Origin: Sphaerisporangium rufum
Lineage (GTDB): Bacteria > Actinomycetota > Actinomycetes > Streptosporangiales > Streptosporangiaceae
NCBI RefSeq assembly: GCF_016863395.1
Contig: NZ_BOOU01000052.1
Location: forward strand, 110,653-174,652
DNA: 64,000 bases
Direction of reading: 5' to 3'
Shown: positions 36,153 to 44,375 of the stretch, piece by piece
Layout: the number at the start of each line of letters is the position of its first letter
Numbering within the stretch: the stretch's first letter is position 1
Position numbers and translations under genes: made by a program
Notes under the pieces: generated by a model
Told to the model about the DNA's origin: nothing
Databases searched by the model: none
What the model saw: only the letters and a program-made list of their open reading frames with translations

Positions 36153-37310
36153 TCACGCCTCCCGCTTCGCCAGCCAGCCGAGCACCGCGTCGTTGTCCTG
36201 GCCGAGGGCCGGCGGGGCCAGATGCTCGGCCGGTGGCGCGCCGTCGAAGCGCAGCGGTGACCCGGGCAGCTCGATCGGGCCGAGCACCGGATGGTCCACG
36301 GTGACCAGCAGGTCCTGCGAGCGCACCTGGTCCCAGGCGTACACCTCGTCGATCGACCGGATGGCGCCGGCCGGGATGCCGAGCTCGGCCAGCGCGGCCA
36401 GCCAGTGCGCCCGGTCGTGCCCGGCCAGCGCCTTCTCCATGTCGGTGATCAGCTCGTCGCGGTGCGCGGCCCGGTCGCGGTTGGCCGCGTACTTGGGCGC
36501 GGCCGGGTCGATGTTCAGCAGCGGGGCCAGCCGCCGCCACTGCGCGTCGTTGGCCACCGCGATCTGGATCATGCCGTCCGCGCAGCGGAACGCGCCGTAG
36601 GGGGTGATCGAGGCGTGGTGGTTGCCGGCCGCCGCCGGGACCTTGCCGCCGACCGTCCAGGCGGTGCCGTGGTAGGAGTGCACGCCGACCACCGAGGCCA
36701 GCAGCGAGGTGCGCACCACCCGGCCGCGCCCGGTGCGCTCCCGCTCGTACAGCGCGGCCACCACGCCGTAGGCGCCGTGGATGCCGGCCAGCAGGTCGGC
36801 GATGGACGCCCCCACCCGGTACGGCTCGTCCGGCGACGGCCCGGTGAGGCTCATCAGCCCGGCCTCGCCCTGGGCGATCTGGTCGTACCCGGGGCGGCCG
36901 CCCTCCGGCCCGTCGTGGCCGAATCCGGTGATCGACAGGATCACCAGGCGCGGGTTGAGCTCGTGCAGCCGGTCCACCGGGAAGCCGAGCCGGTCCAGCA
37001 CGCCGGTGCGGAAGTTCTCCACCAGCACGTCGCTCTGCCGGACCAGCCGGGCGAGCAGCTCGGCGCCCTCCGGCGACTTCAGGTCAAGGGTGATGGAGCG
37101 CTTGTTGCGGTTGGCGGCCAGGAAGTAGGTGGAGACGTCCCCGTCCGGGCCGGCGAACGGCGGGCCCCACCCGCGCGACTCGTCACCGCCGTCGGGATGC
37201 TCCACCTTGATGACGGTCGCGCCGAGGTCGCCCAGCATCTGCGCGCCGTGCGGCCCGGCGAGCGCGCGGGACAGGTCGAGGACGACGATGTCGCTGAGAG
37301 GTCCCTGCAA
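36153..37310 (-). CDS. CaiB/BaiF family (class III) CoA-transferase
   Basis: This 385-residue enzyme has family III hallmarks: VVLDLSRALAGPHGAQMLGDLGATVIKVEHP, NRNKRSITLDLKSPEG, VLVENFRTGVLDRLG and GYDQIAQGEAGLMSLTG. An Asp in the GASIADLLAGIHG segment matches the family's catalytic Asp. It transfers CoA between carboxylic acids in the cytosol; the acid pair is unknown. The start is TTG 37310: GGAGG lies 6 nt before it, and no better in-frame ATG or GTG is near. The carboxyltransferase gene follows after about 125 nt, so they may share a transcript. Confidence 0.88.
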   Translation of the reverse strand: MQGPLSDIVVLDLSRALAGPHGAQMLGDLGATVIKVEHPDGGDESRGWGPPFAGPDGDVSTYFLAANRNKRSITLDLKSPEGAELLARLVRQSDVLVENFRTGVLDRLGFPVDRLHELNPRLVILSITGFGHDGPEGGRPGYDQIAQGEAGLMSLTGPSPDEPYRVGASIADLLAGIHGAYGVVAALYERERTGRGRVVRTSLLASVVGVHSYHGTAWTVGGKVPAAAGNHHASITPYGAFRCADGMIQIAVANDAQWRRLAPLLNIDPAAPKYAANRDRAAHRDELITDMEKALAGHDRAHWLAALAELGIPAGAIRSIDEVYAWDQVRSQDLLVTVDHPVLGPIELPGSPLRFDGAPPAEHLAPPALGQDNDAVLGWLAKREA

Positions 37311-37316
37311 GGTCAG

Positions 37317-37321
37317 CCTCC
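37317..37321 (-). promoter_or_regulatory. Ribosome-binding site deciding a TTG start
   Basis: GGAGG on the minus strand lies 6 nt before TTG 37310, which fixes this rare start codon for the CoA-transferase gene. Confidence 0.65.
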
Positions 37322-37434
37322 ACGAGGGTCGAGGGCGCTCCGGTGCTTACCGGAAAGCCTGCCAAAAGACCCCTCCTCCCGACACCCGGGCACCCCCACA
37401 ATTCCCCTCGACACCGGCCGGGCCGGAGTGATGG

Positions 37435-37469
37435 CCGGCGGGTGACCCCTGCTCGCGGCCACCCGCCGG
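37435..37469 (-). terminator. Stem-loop after small basic protein gene
   Basis: CCGGCGGGT (37435-37443) and ACCCGCCGG (37461-37469) form a 9-bp perfect stem with a 17-nt loop. It begins 5 nt beyond the stop of the small gene read on the minus strand. Confidence 0.55.
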
Positions 37470-37474
37470 GTGGA

Positions 37475-37630
37475 TCAGTGGTGGCCGCGGCGGGCGCGCC
37501 ACCTGTCGACGAACTCCTGCACCTTGCGCCGGTTCCGCGGGTCCCTGGCCATCGTCTTGGCCCGCTCCACGTGCGCGTGCCCCTTGGGGCTGCTCAGGTA
37601 GGCCTTGATGCGGTCGACCACCGATGCCAT
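37475..37630 (-). CDS. Small basic protein (51 aa)
   Basis: ATG 37630 has the SD GAGGTGG 6 nt upstream. It opens a 51-residue frame (MASVVDRIKAYLSSPKG start, RRKVQEFVDRWRARRGHH end) that is basic and probably two helices. High GC in third codon positions and a following hairpin support a real gene. A longer frame back to 37672 lacks an SD. The function is unknown; the basic, helical make-up could mean nucleic-acid binding. Confidence 0.6.
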   Translation of the reverse strand: MASVVDRIKAYLSSPKGHAHVERAKTMARDPRNRRKVQEFVDRWRARRGHH

Positions 37631-37716
37631 ATCGTTCCACCTCGCGTTTCTCGTCGGCCCTCTCCACTTCAACGGCTACCCTCAGCGACCACCGCCAATC
37701 CCGCGACGCCTTTAAC

Positions 37717-37749
37717 GCCCGGAAAAACCCGACAAATACCCTTCCGGGC
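37717..37749 (-). terminator. Stem-loop after alpha/beta hydrolase gene
   Basis: GCCCGGAA (37717-37724) pairs with TTCCGGGC (37742-37749). It lies 25 nt past the hydrolase stop on the minus strand, with a T-rich loop there (GGGTTT). Confidence 0.5.
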
Positions 37750-37774
37750 AGCGGTGGATTCAGCGGAACAACGA

Positions 37775-38653
37775 TCAGCGGGCGAGCAGCTCGCGGAGGC
37801 GCTCGACGATCTCCGCCGGGGCCTCCTCGGCCATGAAGTGGCCCGCGGTCGTGGTGTGGTGCCGCAGGTCGCCGGCCCACGCACCCCAGACGGCGGCGGC
37901 GTCGTAGCCGAGGGCCGCGCCCCAGTCCTGCTGGACGACGGTCACCGGCATGCGCAGGCGGGTCCCGCGGGCACGGTCGGCGGCGTCGTGCGCGACGTCG
38001 ACGCCCGCCGAGGCACGGTAGTCCGCGACGATCGACGGGATGGCGTCGCGGCAGGCGGCGAGGTAGGCGCCGCGGGCCTCGGCGGGAATCGCCTCGGGGT
38101 CCTTGGCCCACTGGTCGAGGAAGGCGCCGAAGAAGGCGTCGGGGTCGGCGGCGATCATCTTCTCCGGCAGGCCGGGCGGCTGGGCCATGAGATAGAGGTG
38201 CCATCCGACGGCGGCCGACACGCCGTGCATGACGTCCCACATGTCCAGGGTGGGCAGCACGTCCAGGCAGGCCAGATGGGTGACGGCGGCGGGATGGTCG
38301 AGGCCGGCCCGGAAGGCGACCAGGGCACCCCGGTCGTGCCCGGCCAGGGCGAACCGCTCGTGGCCGAGGGCGCGGGCGAGCGCGACCACGTCGGCGGCCA
38401 TCGTGCGCTTGGCGTAGGTGTCCGGGCCGGTCTCGGCCGGCTTGTCGCTCGCGCCGTAGCCGCGCAGGTCGGGACAGATGACGGTGTGGTCGGCGGCCAG
38501 CTCGGCGGCGACGTGCCGCCACATCAGGTGGGTCTGCGGGAAGCCGTGCAGCAGCACGACCGCCGGCCCGGACCCGCCGGTGGCGGTGTTCAGCGCGACG
38601 CCGTCGCCGACGGGGACGCGGTGGTAGGTGAAGCCCGGAATGCCGCTCGTCAT
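37775..38653 (-). CDS. Alpha/beta hydrolase, haloacetate dehalogenase/epoxide hydrolase-like
   Basis: This 292-residue enzyme has HGFPQTHLMWRHV, CPDLRGYGASDKP, and the nucleophile elbow AGHDRGA with Asp107 in place of Ser, typical of haloacetate dehalogenases and epoxide hydrolases. The catalytic His lies in TTAGHFMAEEAP. Compared with known fluoroacetate dehalogenases, the first halide-side Arg is kept (Arg108) but the second is Leu111, and the Trp after the conserved His is Leu. Defluorination is therefore doubtful. SD AGGAG precedes ATG 38653. The divergent BTAD regulator may control it. Confidence 0.82.
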   Translation of the reverse strand: MTSGIPGFTYHRVPVGDGVALNTATGGSGPAVVLLHGFPQTHLMWRHVAAELAADHTVICPDLRGYGASDKPAETGPDTYAKRTMAADVVALARALGHERFALAGHDRGALVAFRAGLDHPAAVTHLACLDVLPTLDMWDVMHGVSAAVGWHLYLMAQPPGLPEKMIAADPDAFFGAFLDQWAKDPEAIPAEARGAYLAACRDAIPSIVADYRASAGVDVAHDAADRARGTRLRMPVTVVQQDWGAALGYDAAAVWGAWAGDLRHHTTTAGHFMAEEAPAEIVERLRELLAR

Positions 38654-38721
38654 GAGATCTTTCTCCTCGGTCGGTCGGACGCCCCCAGGTTGCCCGCCCC
38701 CGATGAGCGTCCGATCAGCGC

Positions 38722-38727
38722 TAACGT
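38722..38727 (+). promoter_or_regulatory. -10 (TAACGT) of BTAD regulator gene
   Basis: TAACGT lies 26 nt before the GTG start at 38754. A purine-rich GGGGGAGG ribosome-binding site stands between them, so this is a leadered transcript. Confidence 0.45.
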
Positions 38728-38753
38728 GAAAGAGCGGGGAGAGGGGGAGGCGG

Positions 38754-40748
38754 GTGTTCATCGGGGTCCTCGGGCCGGTCGCGGCCTGGGACGCCGCGGG
38801 GGCGGCGGTCCCGCTCAAGGGGCCCAGGCACCGGGAGGTCCTGGCCCGGCTCGTCGCGGCCGGCGGGCGGGTGGTATCGGTCGACCTGCTGGCCGCCGAT
38901 CTCTGGGACGACCCTCCGCCGGGCGCGATCGGCGCGATCCGCACGTTCGTCGGAGCGCTGCGCCGGGCTTTGGAGCCCGGCCGCCCGCCCCGGACACCGC
39001 CGAGCCTGATCGTGACCGCCGGAACCGGCTACGCGCTGCGCGCCGCGCCGGACGCCGTCGACGCCTGGCGCTTCGAGCAGGCGGTGGAGGCCCGGGAGCA
39101 GCCGTCCGCGCTGCTCACCCGGCTGGACGCGGCGCTGGCGCTCTGGCGCGGGCCCGCCTACTCCGACTTCGCCGCGGCGCCCTGGGCGGAGCCGGAGCGG
39201 GCCAGGCTGGCGGAACTGCGGTCACGCGCGGTCGAACGGCGTGCCGAGGCACTCCTCGCGCTGGACCGGGCCGCGCAGGCCGTACCCGGCCTCGACGCGC
39301 ACACCCGGGCGCACCCCTGGCGGGAGGAGGGCTGGCGGCTGCTCGCGCTGGCGTACTACCGGGCGGGACGCCAGGCCGACGCGCTCGCGGCCCTGCGCGG
39401 CGCGCGCCGCGCGCTCTCCGAGGAGTTCGGCCTCGATCCCGGGCCGCGGCTGCGCGAGCTGGAGACCGACATCCTGCGCCAGGCCGACCGGCTCGACCCG
39501 CCCGCGGACCCGGCGTCCCAGGTGTGGGCGAACGCGGCGGCCGCCCACGACCGGGCGGCTCCGGGAGCGGGCCTGCGCCTGGAGGCGACGGTCGGGCTCA
39601 TGCGGGGCCTGGCCGTCACCGGAGCCGGCGGCCTGCTCGCCGCCCGCGAGCACCGCGCCGCCGCCGTCCAGGCGGCCGAGGACCTCGGCGACGCCGAGGT
39701 GACCGCCCGGGTGATCGGCGCCTACGACGTCCCGGCGAGCTGGCCCAGGTCCGACGACTCCGCAGAGGCGGCCCGGGTGGTCGCCGCGGCCGAGCGCGCC
39801 CTCGCCGCCCTGCCCGCCGACACCGCCCCCGGCCTGCGGGCACGCCTGCTGGCGACGGTCGCGCTGGAATCACGCGGCACCGGCTCCCCGCGCGCGGGCG
39901 CCGCGGCGCGGGAGGCCGAGCGCATCGCCCGCGGCCTGGACGATCCGGCCCTGTTGGCGTTCGCCCTCAACGCGCGGTACATGCAGTCGTTCCAGACCAC
40001 CGGCATGTCCGGACAGCGGGGCCGCATCGGGGCGGAGATCACCGCCCGGTCGGTCCGGCACGGCCTGCCGACCTACGAGGTGCTGGGCCGGCTGATCGAG
40101 CTGCAGTCCGCCGCGGCGGTCGCCGACTTCACCCGGGCTGACCGCCATGCCGCCCTGCTGGACGCCCTCGCCGAGCGCCACGACCGGCCGCTGGTGACCG
40201 TCTTCACCACCTGGTACCGCGCACTCCGCCGCGCCGAGGAGCCGGGGATCGCCTTCCAGGCCAAGGAGTCGGCCCTGCGCGCCGCCTGCGAGTTGCTGGA
40301 TTCGGCCGGCATGCCGGGACTGAGCGAGGGCCTGCCCGCCCTCGCCGGCCTCGCCCTGCGCCTGCGCCACGGCCGCGCTCCCGAATCGGCCGATCCCGAC
40401 GACTTCGGCCCCTACCGCCCGTGGGCGTTGCCGGTGCTCCTGCTGGCCGGCGGGCGGCGCGACCAGGCCGCCCGGGCGCTGCGCGACGCCCCCGACCCGC
40501 CCCATGACCTGCTCGCCGAAGCGCTGTGGACCCTCCTGGCCAGGGCCGCGCTGGAGCTGGGCGACGTCCCGCCGCTGCGGCGGGCGCACGCCGCGCTGCT
40601 GCCGGCCGCGGGGGAACTGGCGGGCGCCGCGAGCGGCCTGCTCAGCCTCGGCCCGGTCTCCGAGGTCCTCGCCGCGATCGCGGCGGCCCCGGGCATCCGG
40701 TCCGCGCCGGCCCCAGGCCGCACCACGCGAACCGCCCCGCCGTCCTGA
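38754..40748 (+). CDS. AfsR/SARP-like transcriptional regulator with BTAD domain
   Basis: This is a 664-residue regulator. An OmpR-type winged helix spans about 1-93 (LKGPRHREVLARLVAAGGRVVSVDLLAADLW, GTGYALR). A BTAD domain spans about 95-245 (ALWRGPAYSDFA, HTRAHPWREEGWRLLALAYYRAGRQADALAALRGAR, FGLDPGPRLRELE). About 400 residues of helical TPR-like repeats follow. The NB-ARC ATPase of full AfsR is absent. Such regulators activate neighbouring genes; the divergent hydrolase is the nearest candidate. An SD (GGGGGAGG) precedes GTG 38754. Confidence 0.9.
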   Translation: MFIGVLGPVAAWDAAGAAVPLKGPRHREVLARLVAAGGRVVSVDLLAADLWDDPPPGAIGAIRTFVGALRRALEPGRPPRTPPSLIVTAGTGYALRAAPDAVDAWRFEQAVEAREQPSALLTRLDAALALWRGPAYSDFAAAPWAEPERARLAELRSRAVERRAEALLALDRAAQAVPGLDAHTRAHPWREEGWRLLALAYYRAGRQADALAALRGARRALSEEFGLDPGPRLRELETDILRQADRLDPPADPASQVWANAAAAHDRAAPGAGLRLEATVGLMRGLAVTGAGGLLAAREHRAAAVQAAEDLGDAEVTARVIGAYDVPASWPRSDDSAEAARVVAAAERALAALPADTAPGLRARLLATVALESRGTGSPRAGAAAREAERIARGLDDPALLAFALNARYMQSFQTTGMSGQRGRIGAEITARSVRHGLPTYEVLGRLIELQSAAAVADFTRADRHAALLDALAERHDRPLVTVFTTWYRALRRAEEPGIAFQAKESALRAACELLDSAGMPGLSEGLPALAGLALRLRHGRAPESADPDDFGPYRPWALPVLLLAGGRRDQAARALRDAPDPPHDLLAEALWTLLARAALELGDVPPLRRAHAALLPAAGELAGAASGLLSLGPVSEVLAAIAAAPGIRSAPAPGRTTRTAPPS

Positions 40749-40828
40749 AGGCCACCCCGGCACCGGGCCCCCAGGCGGCGTTCGATGCCCGCGGCGAGGC
40801 GGTGCCGGAAAGTGGCACCATCGGCTGT

Positions 40829-41032
40829 ATGGCGGAGACTCGACTGCGGCTTCCGGATGAGACGTACGAGCAGATCAAGCAGATCGCGAGCGGAGACGCC
40901 CAGAGCGTCAACTCGGCGATGGTGCTCGCGATCGAGGAGTACATCGCCCGCCGCAGTCGGGAGCGTTACCGCGCGATGGGGCGGAGGATCGCCGAGCGAG
41001 ACCGGGAGTTGCTGGAGCGGCTCGCCCGATGA
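40829..41032 (+). CDS. Small RHH-type DNA-binding protein
   Basis: ATG 40829 opens a 67-residue frame (MAETRLRLPDETYEQIKQIA start) with the strand-helix-helix pattern of ribbon-helix-helix proteins and a charged C-terminal helix (RERYRAMGRRIAERDRELLERLAR). This resembles antitoxins, but no toxin-sized gene with matching overlap follows. The next frame begins 94 nt later and encodes a DUF2786 protein. It is therefore an orphan antitoxin-like regulator. No clear SD is seen; CACCAT ends 7 nt before the ATG and could be a weak leaderless -10. Confidence 0.7.
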   Translation: MAETRLRLPDETYEQIKQIASGDAQSVNSAMVLAIEEYIARRSRERYRAMGRRIAERDRELLERLAR

Positions 41033-41114
41033 CCGCCCGTCCGAGCCGACCCGCCCGGCGAACCCTTACGCCCGCGAGACCGGCCGGGTGCCCCGGTGTG
41101 CGGCCGCCAGGCGG

Positions 41115-41120
41115 TACGGT
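41115..41120 (+). promoter_or_regulatory. Leaderless -10 (TACGGT) for DUF2786 gene
   Basis: TACGGT ends 6 nt before GTG 41127, with no SD between. Confidence 0.6.
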
Positions 41121-41126
41121 CGGCTG

Positions 41127-42086
41127 GTGCACCATCCGAGCGATCCGGCGGCCGCCGCCACGGACGCGGCCAACGACAAGGTCATGGAGCGGGTCCGGCG
41201 GCTGCTGGAGCTGGCCGAGCATCCCCGCACCGGCGAGGAGGAGGCCGCGCTCGCCTCGGCGCACGCGGCGGCCCTGATGCTCCGGCACGGCCTGACCGCC
41301 GCCGCCGTCCGGCGCCGCCGCACCGGCCGCGCCGAGACGATCGACGGCATCGAGATGGAGGTCTCCAACCGGGGCGGCCACGCCCGGGAACGCTGCTGGG
41401 CGCTGCACCTGGTCTGCGACGCCCTCGGCTGCAAGGGCGCCCAGCACTGGACCGGCGTCAAGGGGCGCGGCATCCGCGGCGCCCGCCGGGTCACCCTCAC
41501 CGTGGTCGGCCCGGAGGCGGTGCTGGACGACCTGCGCATCCTGCTGCCGTCGCTCACCCTGCAGATGGAGAACCAGGTCGCCCCGGCCCTGCGCCGCGCC
41601 ACCGCCGAAGCGGATGCCGGCCACCCTCCCGGCCCGGCGGTCGTCCCCGGTACGCGAGCGGGTGCGAGGAACGGCCCTGACACCGGGCCGGCCGCCTCTC
41701 GTCCGCTTGCCGGCACGAAGAGCGTCCATGGCGACGCGCCGGGCGCCGGAGCGGACGCCGGCCGGCGGGCCAGGGGGGCCGCCGGGTTCCGGCGGGCCTT
41801 CTACGTCGGGTTCGGCGCCGGGGTGGCGGCCCGGCTGCGCGAGCGGATGGCCGAGATGACCGAGGAACTGGCCGGCACCGGCGCCGAGCTGGTGCTGCTG
41901 GACCGCACCGCGCTGGTACGCGCCGAGTTCGACCGCCGCTTCCCCGGCCTCCGCCACGCCCGCACCACGCCCCTGGACGCGGACGGCTACCACACCGGCC
42001 GCGCCGCCGGCCACCGCGCCGACCTCGGCGACCGCACCCTCCACTCCCCCGCCGCCGCCCTGCCGCCCCGCCCCGCTCCCCGCTGA
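41127..42086 (+). CDS. DUF2786 domain protein
   Basis: This 319-residue protein begins with the DUF2786 helix pair (NDKVMERVRRLLELAEHPRTGEEEAALASAHAAALMLRHGL). A beta-rich central part follows (CWALHLVCDALGCKG, RRVTLTVVGPEAVLDDLRILLPSL), and a C-terminal helical part (FRRAFYVGFGAGVAARLRERM) comes after a Pro/Gly/Ala-rich linker. DUF2786 is found in phage and bacterial proteins, possibly nucleic-acid-related, without a defined activity. GTG 41127 is chosen for the leaderless -10. Confidence 0.8.
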   Translation: MHHPSDPAAAATDAANDKVMERVRRLLELAEHPRTGEEEAALASAHAAALMLRHGLTAAAVRRRRTGRAETIDGIEMEVSNRGGHARERCWALHLVCDALGCKGAQHWTGVKGRGIRGARRVTLTVVGPEAVLDDLRILLPSLTLQMENQVAPALRRATAEADAGHPPGPAVVPGTRAGARNGPDTGPAASRPLAGTKSVHGDAPGAGADAGRRARGAAGFRRAFYVGFGAGVAARLRERMAEMTEELAGTGAELVLLDRTALVRAEFDRRFPGLRHARTTPLDADGYHTGRAAGHRADLGDRTLHSPAAALPPRPAPR

Positions 42087-42119
42087 CCCCCGACAGGTCA
42101 CCGCGACGATCCGCGGAGG

Positions 42120-42887
42120 TCAGGGTCGGGTGGCGGCGGTGATGAACAGGGGGAGGGCGATGAACAGGCGGTCGGCGGCGGCACGGCGTTCCTGGTCGGC
42201 CAGCCACCCGTCCACCCGCTCCCGGCCGTCCACCCCGGCCGCGCGGGCGGTCTCGGCCAGGCCGCGCAGCATGGGCAGCATCCGGTCTCCGGTGAACACC
42301 GCGGTGCGCACCTCCACGGTCACCTCGGTGAAGCCGCCGTCCAGCAGCAGGTTGCGGCAGGCGCGGGCGACCCGGGGGCTCGCGACGGTGTCCGCGCGGG
42401 CGTGCACCATGGCCCTGGTCAGCGCGGGGTCGGCGGAGTCGATGACGATGGTGTCCCAGTCCTGGCCCACCAGCACGATCCGGCCGCCCGGTGCCAGCAC
42501 CCGGCGGGCCTCCACCAGCGCCGCGACCGGGTCCAGCAGCTCGTGCAGCACCTTGTCCGCCCGGTACCCGTGCACCTCGCAGTCCCCGAGCGGCAGGTCG
42601 GCGGCGTCCCCGAGGCGCACGTCGGTGCCCGGCCAGCGGCGCCGGGCGGCGGCGACCATCCGCGGGTCGGCGTCCACCCCGATGGCGTTGGCGCCGCGTT
42701 CGACCAGCTCGGCGACCGCGCGCCCGCCACCGCAGCCCACGTCCACCACGGCGGCGCCCGGCGCCGGCCGCAGCAGCTCGTAGGTCCAGGCGCGCAGCAT
42801 GGCCGCGCCCGGCAACGCGTCGGCGGTGTCCAGCAGCCGCAGCAGGGCCGGGTCCTCGTTCTCCACGGTGGCGTGCTCGTTCGACAT
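42120..42887 (-). CDS. SAM-dependent methyltransferase
   Basis: This is a 255-residue class I methyltransferase. Motif I VVDVGCGGGRAVAEL is at about 47-61, the acidic motif II at IGVDADPRM, then DAADLPLGD, and post-motif VEARRVLAPGGRIVLVGQDW. The ubiE/Methyltransf_11-type spacing suggests a small-molecule substrate, which is unknown. Three in-frame ATGs are possible (42917, 42899, 42887). The MerR-type promoter puts transcription start next to 42887, so that start is chosen. The divergent MerR gene is its likely regulator. Confidence 0.88.
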   Translation of the reverse strand: MSNEHATVENEDPALLRLLDTADALPGAAMLRAWTYELLRPAPGAAVVDVGCGGGRAVAELVERGANAIGVDADPRMVAAARRRWPGTDVRLGDAADLPLGDCEVHGYRADKVLHELLDPVAALVEARRVLAPGGRIVLVGQDWDTIVIDSADPALTRAMVHARADTVASPRVARACRNLLLDGGFTEVTVEVRTAVFTGDRMLPMLRGLAETARAAGVDGRERVDGWLADQERRAAADRLFIALPLFITAATRP

Positions 42888-42894
42888 GTCGGCC

Positions 42895-42925
42895 AGCATC
42901 GGACTTAATGTCGACATGAAGTCAA
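42895..42925 (-). promoter_or_regulatory. MerR-type promoter with palindromic operator
   Basis: On the minus strand -35 TTGACT (42925-42920) and -10 GATGCT (42900-42895) are 19 bp apart, the elongated spacer typical of MerR-controlled promoters. A 22-bp dyad fills the spacer (42902-42923, arms of 11 bp with one mismatched pair, centre TCGA). Transcription would start about 7 nt after the -10, at ATG 42887. Confidence 0.65.
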
Positions 42926-43085
42926 GCCCCGTCCTCGCGGCCATCGGGAAACCCGGCTCCCCCGCCGGCCCGGCGGCGAACGCGTCGCGGACCCCTGGCC
43001 GGGGCAGCGCCGTCGCCGGCCGCGGCGCGACGGCACCCCGCCGCATCGGCCGGGCGGTGCGCGCCCGGCGGACCCGGGGTATGTC

Positions 43086-43553
43086 ATGAGCACGGCCCCC
43101 CGGCGGATGCTGTCCATCGGCGAGGCCGCCGCCCGGTTCGGGCTGGCGCCGCACGTGCTGCGGCACTGGGAGTCGGCCGGCCTGCTCGCCCCCGCCCGCG
43201 TCCGGGGGGATCGGCGTCGCTACGGCGACGAGGACCTCTATCGGATGGCGCTGATCCTTCGCGCCAAAGAGGCCGGCTTCACGCTGGACGACATCCGCGA
43301 CATGCTGGCCGTCCGCCACCCGGCGGAGCGCCGGGAGATCCTGCGCCGCCACCACGCCGCCCTGGCCCGCCGCATCGCCGAGGCGCGGGCGGCGCTCGAC
43401 CTGATCGAGACGGCGCTGGACTGTTCGCACGCCGACGTCACCGAGTGCCCGCACTTCCGTGCCGCCGCGCGCACCCGGGCCGGCCTCACCCCGGCCGGCC
43501 CGCCGCACCCGCCCGGCGAGGAATGCCACTGCCACCCGGCCAGCGCCCGCTGA
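43086..43553 (+). CDS. MerR-family transcriptional regulator
   Basis: This 155-residue regulator has an N-terminal MerR winged HTH (LSIGEAAARFGLAPHVLRHWESAGLLAPAR, residues 9-38), the second helix pair (GDRRRYGDEDLYRMALILRAKEAGFTLDDI) and a coiled-coil dimerisation helix (about 78-112). Cys113, Cys121, Cys147 and Cys149 with nearby His (ECPHF, GEECHCHP) could bind a metal or thiol-reactive ligand. It is divergent from the methyltransferase gene, whose promoter has a 19-bp spacer and dyad, so it is most likely the activator/repressor of that gene. Confidence 0.9.
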   Translation: MSTAPRRMLSIGEAAARFGLAPHVLRHWESAGLLAPARVRGDRRRYGDEDLYRMALILRAKEAGFTLDDIRDMLAVRHPAERREILRRHHAALARRIAEARAALDLIETALDCSHADVTECPHFRAAARTRAGLTPAGPPHPPGEECHCHPASAR

Positions 43554-43841
43554 CCGGGCGTGCTGCAGCCCAGGTGCGCCCCGCCGTCCGCCCGGCCGGC
43601 GCGTGCTCGGTCCCAGCGGACCGAGTAGTCCCGGATTCCCTCGCACGCCCGGTGTGTCAGGGCCGTTGGTCTCGGGCCACAACTGGTAGTCGGTCATGGC
43701 GGCCTCATGACGGTCGGGTCGGTGGCCACGAGGCGGGCAGCAGCGGAACGTCACCGCCGGGCAGGCGCACGACGACCATGGGTGATGAGCGGAGATGGGA
43801 AGCGATCATCGCCTTGCGATGTCCCGCAGGTGGGCGTTCGG
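43554..43841. other. Gap with a possible gene-start remnant (minus strand)
   Basis: There is no intact gene. On the minus strand ATG 43697 with a GAGG ribosome-binding site 5 nt upstream opens a frame reading MTDYQLWPETNGPDTP. This resembles the N-terminus of DUF4082-like actinomycete proteins. After about 20 codons the frame continues as Pro/Arg-rich noise. It overlaps a short upstream frame ending MVVVRLPGGDVPLLPASWPP. Together they look like the worn start of a lost operon. Confidence 0.3.
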
Positions 43842-44288
43842 CTATCCGGTCCATCCGTCGAGGCTGAACGGCCGGCCGTGCTGGTATGCCCGGATCCCGG
43901 TGCGGATGTAGGGGACGATCTGTTCGGGGAGGTCGACAAGGTCGAACCAGTCGATCTTGCTGCATTTACCTGGTTCGGCGTTGACCGGCTCGCCGGTCCA
44001 CCGCGTGGTGGTGAAGAACATGCCAATGCGGGCTTGGCCGTCAGGGTCTGCGTGGTGGCATACGTGGGCGAAGACCAGTTCGGCGGGATCGATGACGATG
44101 TCGAGTTCTTCGATCGCTTCGCGGACCGCGCCGGCGGGCAGAGCCTCGCCTTCTTCGAGGCAGCCACCGGGAACAGACCAAGAGCCGTCGGCGAAACCGG
44201 TATTCGCCCTCTTCAGCAGCAGCACCTTGCCGTCTCGAACGAGGATGAGGTGCACGCCGACGTGAGGGCGGAAGATGTGATCGGCCAC
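43842..44288 (-). CDS. NUDIX hydrolase (radical SAM module)
   Basis: This 148-residue NUDIX protein has a complete box: GGCLEEGEALPAGAVREAIEELDI (residues about 41-64), with the REAxEEL core and upstream FADGSWSVPGG. Such enzymes hydrolyse nucleoside diphosphate-X compounds. It starts leaderlessly with GTG 44288. It stands 87 nt downstream of the P-loop kinase gene on the same strand, in a group with a radical SAM gene. A role in cleaning up or maturing a modified nucleotide is inference. GC is lower than the core genome. Confidence 0.9.
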   Translation of the reverse strand: MADHIFRPHVGVHLILVRDGKVLLLKRANTGFADGSWSVPGGCLEEGEALPAGAVREAIEELDIVIDPAELVFAHVCHHADPDGQARIGMFFTTTRWTGEPVNAEPGKCSKIDWFDLVDLPEQIVPYIRTGIRAYQHGRPFSLDGWTG

Positions 44289-44294
44289 TGGGCC

Positions 44295-44300
44295 ACGGTA
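44295..44300 (-). promoter_or_regulatory. Leaderless -10 (TACCGT) for NUDIX gene
   Basis: On the minus strand TACCGT lies 6 nt before GTG 44288. Confidence 0.55.
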
Positions 44301-44375
44301 CCCGGCCGGCTCGTTGTGGTCGGGTCAAGGAACCGGGCGGCGTCGCGGGTTTGCACGGCGCCGCCCGGTCGGCCG

